Source: DASWJZ01 sp964487455 (GTDB lineage Bacteria > Pseudomonadota > Alphaproteobacteria > Rhizobiales > Afifellaceae). From it: DNA of 7,814 nt. The stretch lies in the NCBI GenBank assembly GCA_964487455.1, contig CAZARE010000067.1, positions 1 to 7,814 on the forward strand. The letters run 5' to 3'. The translations under genes were made by a program, and so were the position numbers. Below, piece by piece: positions 6,879 through 7,814 of this stretch. Below the pieces are notes generated by a model. It saw only the letters and a list, made by a program, of their open reading frames with translations. It did no database searches and was not told the origin of the DNA. Position 1 is the stretch's first letter; each line of letters begins with the position of its first letter.

Positions 6879-7727
6879 TTGAGCGCACGCGCGCTTGAAC
6901 ACGTCCTGAGGAGGGATCGGCTCGTCGTTGCCGCGAGCCTCGGCGCGCTGGTCCTGATCTCCTGGCTCTTCCTCATCCATCTTGCGGCGCAGATGGATGC
7001 GATGGCCGGCATGGCGGCGCGCATGATGAGCATGCCGGTCCAGGACGGAATCTCGGCGCTGCTCAATGCCGCGCTCACCCCCGGCGCCGCGGCGCTTGCC
7101 GACGCGGGCGTCAACTTCGCGCTAGTCGCTATGATGTGGGCGGTGATGATGGTGGGGATGATGCTGCCGAGCGCCGCGCCGACCATCCTGCTCTTCTCGG
7201 CGCTGGAGCGGAAGCGCGCGGTTGCAGGCGGGATGAGCGGCCGCACGGCCGCTTTCGTGACCGGCTATTTTGCCATCTGGGGCGCCTTCTCCATCGTCGC
7301 CGCCGCGGCGCAGACGGCGCTGTCCCACACCGGTCTGATGTCGATGCAGATGGCGACGACCAGCGCCGCGCTGGGCGGGACGGTGTTCATCGCCGCCGGG
7401 CTGTTTGAGTTCACGCCGCTGAAGGACCGTTGCCTCGTCCACTGCCGCTCGCCGCTGGAGTGGATCCCGCGTCACATGCGTCCGGGTCGCTCAGGGGCGG
7501 TGCGCATGGGCATGAAGCATGGCGCCTACTGCGTCGGCTGCTGCTGGGCGCTGATGCTTCTGCTCTTCGTCGGCGGCGTGATGAACCTCGTGTGGGTGGC
7601 CGTGCTTGCCGCTATCGTGCTCCTGCAGAAGTTGCTGCCCGGTGGGCTGGTGCTCGCCCGGCTCGCAGGCGTAGCGCTGATTGCTGTGGGGGTGGCGATC
7701 GCCGCCGGCCCGTACGTTACGGGCTGA
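6879..7727 (+). CDS. DUF2182 predicted metal-binding integral membrane protein
   Basis: A 282-residue polytopic membrane protein of the DUF2182 family, annotated elsewhere only as a predicted metal-binding membrane protein. Hydrophobic segments lie at about 16-36, 78-98, 124-146, 162-178, 216-236 and 238-280 (probably two helices). Notable features are Met-rich stretches (MDAMAGMAARMMSMP, 39-53; MMWAVMMVGMMLPSAAP, 85-101), FEFTPLKDRCLVHC (176-189) and MGMKHGAYCVGCCWALM (210-226). Candidate ligands are therefore C185, C189, H214, C218, C221 and C222. The start is TTG 6879: an in-frame stop lies 9 bases before it, and the family-like RRDRLVVAA begins at residue 11. Its ribosome binding site is poor (GCAGG only 2 bases away), so translation may rely on termination of the DUF1326 gene. 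A strong GAGGAGGG at 6908-6915 has no usable in-frame start codon after it. A role in soft-metal movement is inference. Confidence 0.87.
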   Translation: MSARALEHVLRRDRLVVAASLGALVLISWLFLIHLAAQMDAMAGMAARMMSMPVQDGISALLNAALTPGAAALADAGVNFALVAMMWAVMMVGMMLPSAAPTILLFSALERKRAVAGGMSGRTAAFVTGYFAIWGAFSIVAAAAQTALSHTGLMSMQMATTSAALGGTVFIAAGLFEFTPLKDRCLVHCRSPLEWIPRHMRPGRSGAVRMGMKHGAYCVGCCWALMLLLFVGGVMNLVWVAVLAAIVLLQKLLPGGLVLARLAGVALIAVGVAIAAGPYVTG

Positions 7728-7814
7728 GCGCCGCGCTCATTTGGCGCGCCGTATGCGTCGACCTCGCAGCCCGGAAGGCGCGAAGCGAAGTCCGGGGGCG
7801 GTGTCGCGAACGGC
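7728..7814. other. Non-coding 3' flank of the DUF2182 gene
   Basis: These 87 bases hold no recognisable gene start. The only clear structure is the palindrome at 7770-7796. The next gene must start beyond the window or encode something on the opposite strand that is not visible here. Confidence 0.5.
7770..7796. repeat. REP-like palindrome resembling dispersed rhizobial repeats
   Basis: CCCGGA (7770-7775) pairs perfectly with TCCGGG (7791-7796), and inside them CGC-GAA-GCG (7779-7787) can form a second small stem. The pattern CCCGGA...GCGAAGCG...TCCGGG resembles short palindromes I recall recurring between genes in Bradyrhizobium and relatives. It lies 43 bases after the DUF2182 stop and might also end that transcript, although no T-run follows. 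Only one copy is present, so repetition in the genome is inferred. Confidence 0.45.

Noticed and set aside
6239..7246. 335-residue - strand frame
   Set aside because: It is antisense to both DUF1326 and DUF2182, which are recognised from conserved Cys motifs and membrane segments. It reads as low-complexity Ser/Ala/Pro sequence.

Overview
The window is GC-rich, densely coded DNA. It carries a class II fumarase, a DUF4169 protein, a ribbon-helix-helix (RHH) protein, a large AsmA-family protein, a D-lactate dehydrogenase and a DUF1326/DUF2182 pair. This gene set and the codon usage suggest an alphaproteobacterium, most likely of the Rhizobiales (Hyphomicrobiales). That assignment is inferred from family resemblance, not from a search. 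There are no RNA genes, insertion sequences, CRISPR arrays or obvious phage genes. It looks like an ordinary chromosomal region with one poorly understood gene pair.

Left, 1-846, + strand: the 3' end of fumC is followed closely by a small, very basic DUF4169 protein and by an RHH_4 DNA-binding-type protein. Gaps are 17 and 20 bases, so the three are probably one transcript. The RHH gene overlaps the end of the oppositely oriented AsmA gene by 14 bases. A perfect 8-bp inverted repeat spans that convergent junction and may act as a two-way transcript end.

Middle, 833-5964, - strand: a two-gene operon. The upstream gene encodes an FAD-linked D-lactate dehydrogenase (cytochrome type, LDHD/Dld1-like). 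It overlaps by four bases with a roughly 1,230-residue inner-membrane-anchored AsmA-family protein. The AsmA start appears to be a rare CTG in a CTGA stop/start overlap, placed 6 bases after a strong GAGGAGG ribosome binding site.

Right, 5965-7814: a 269-base divergent intergenic region contains short repeats but no promoter I could identify. It is followed on the + strand by DUF1326 and DUF2182 genes. The soluble DUF1326 protein has a CxCxxxCxC cluster and a C-terminal HxHxCxxH cluster. The DUF2182 membrane protein has methionine-rich segments and several Cys/His residues near membrane segments. Together they look like a soft-metal-handling pair of unknown function, and they are the best candidate here for an undescribed system. 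The window ends in non-coding DNA with a palindrome resembling dispersed rhizobial repeats.
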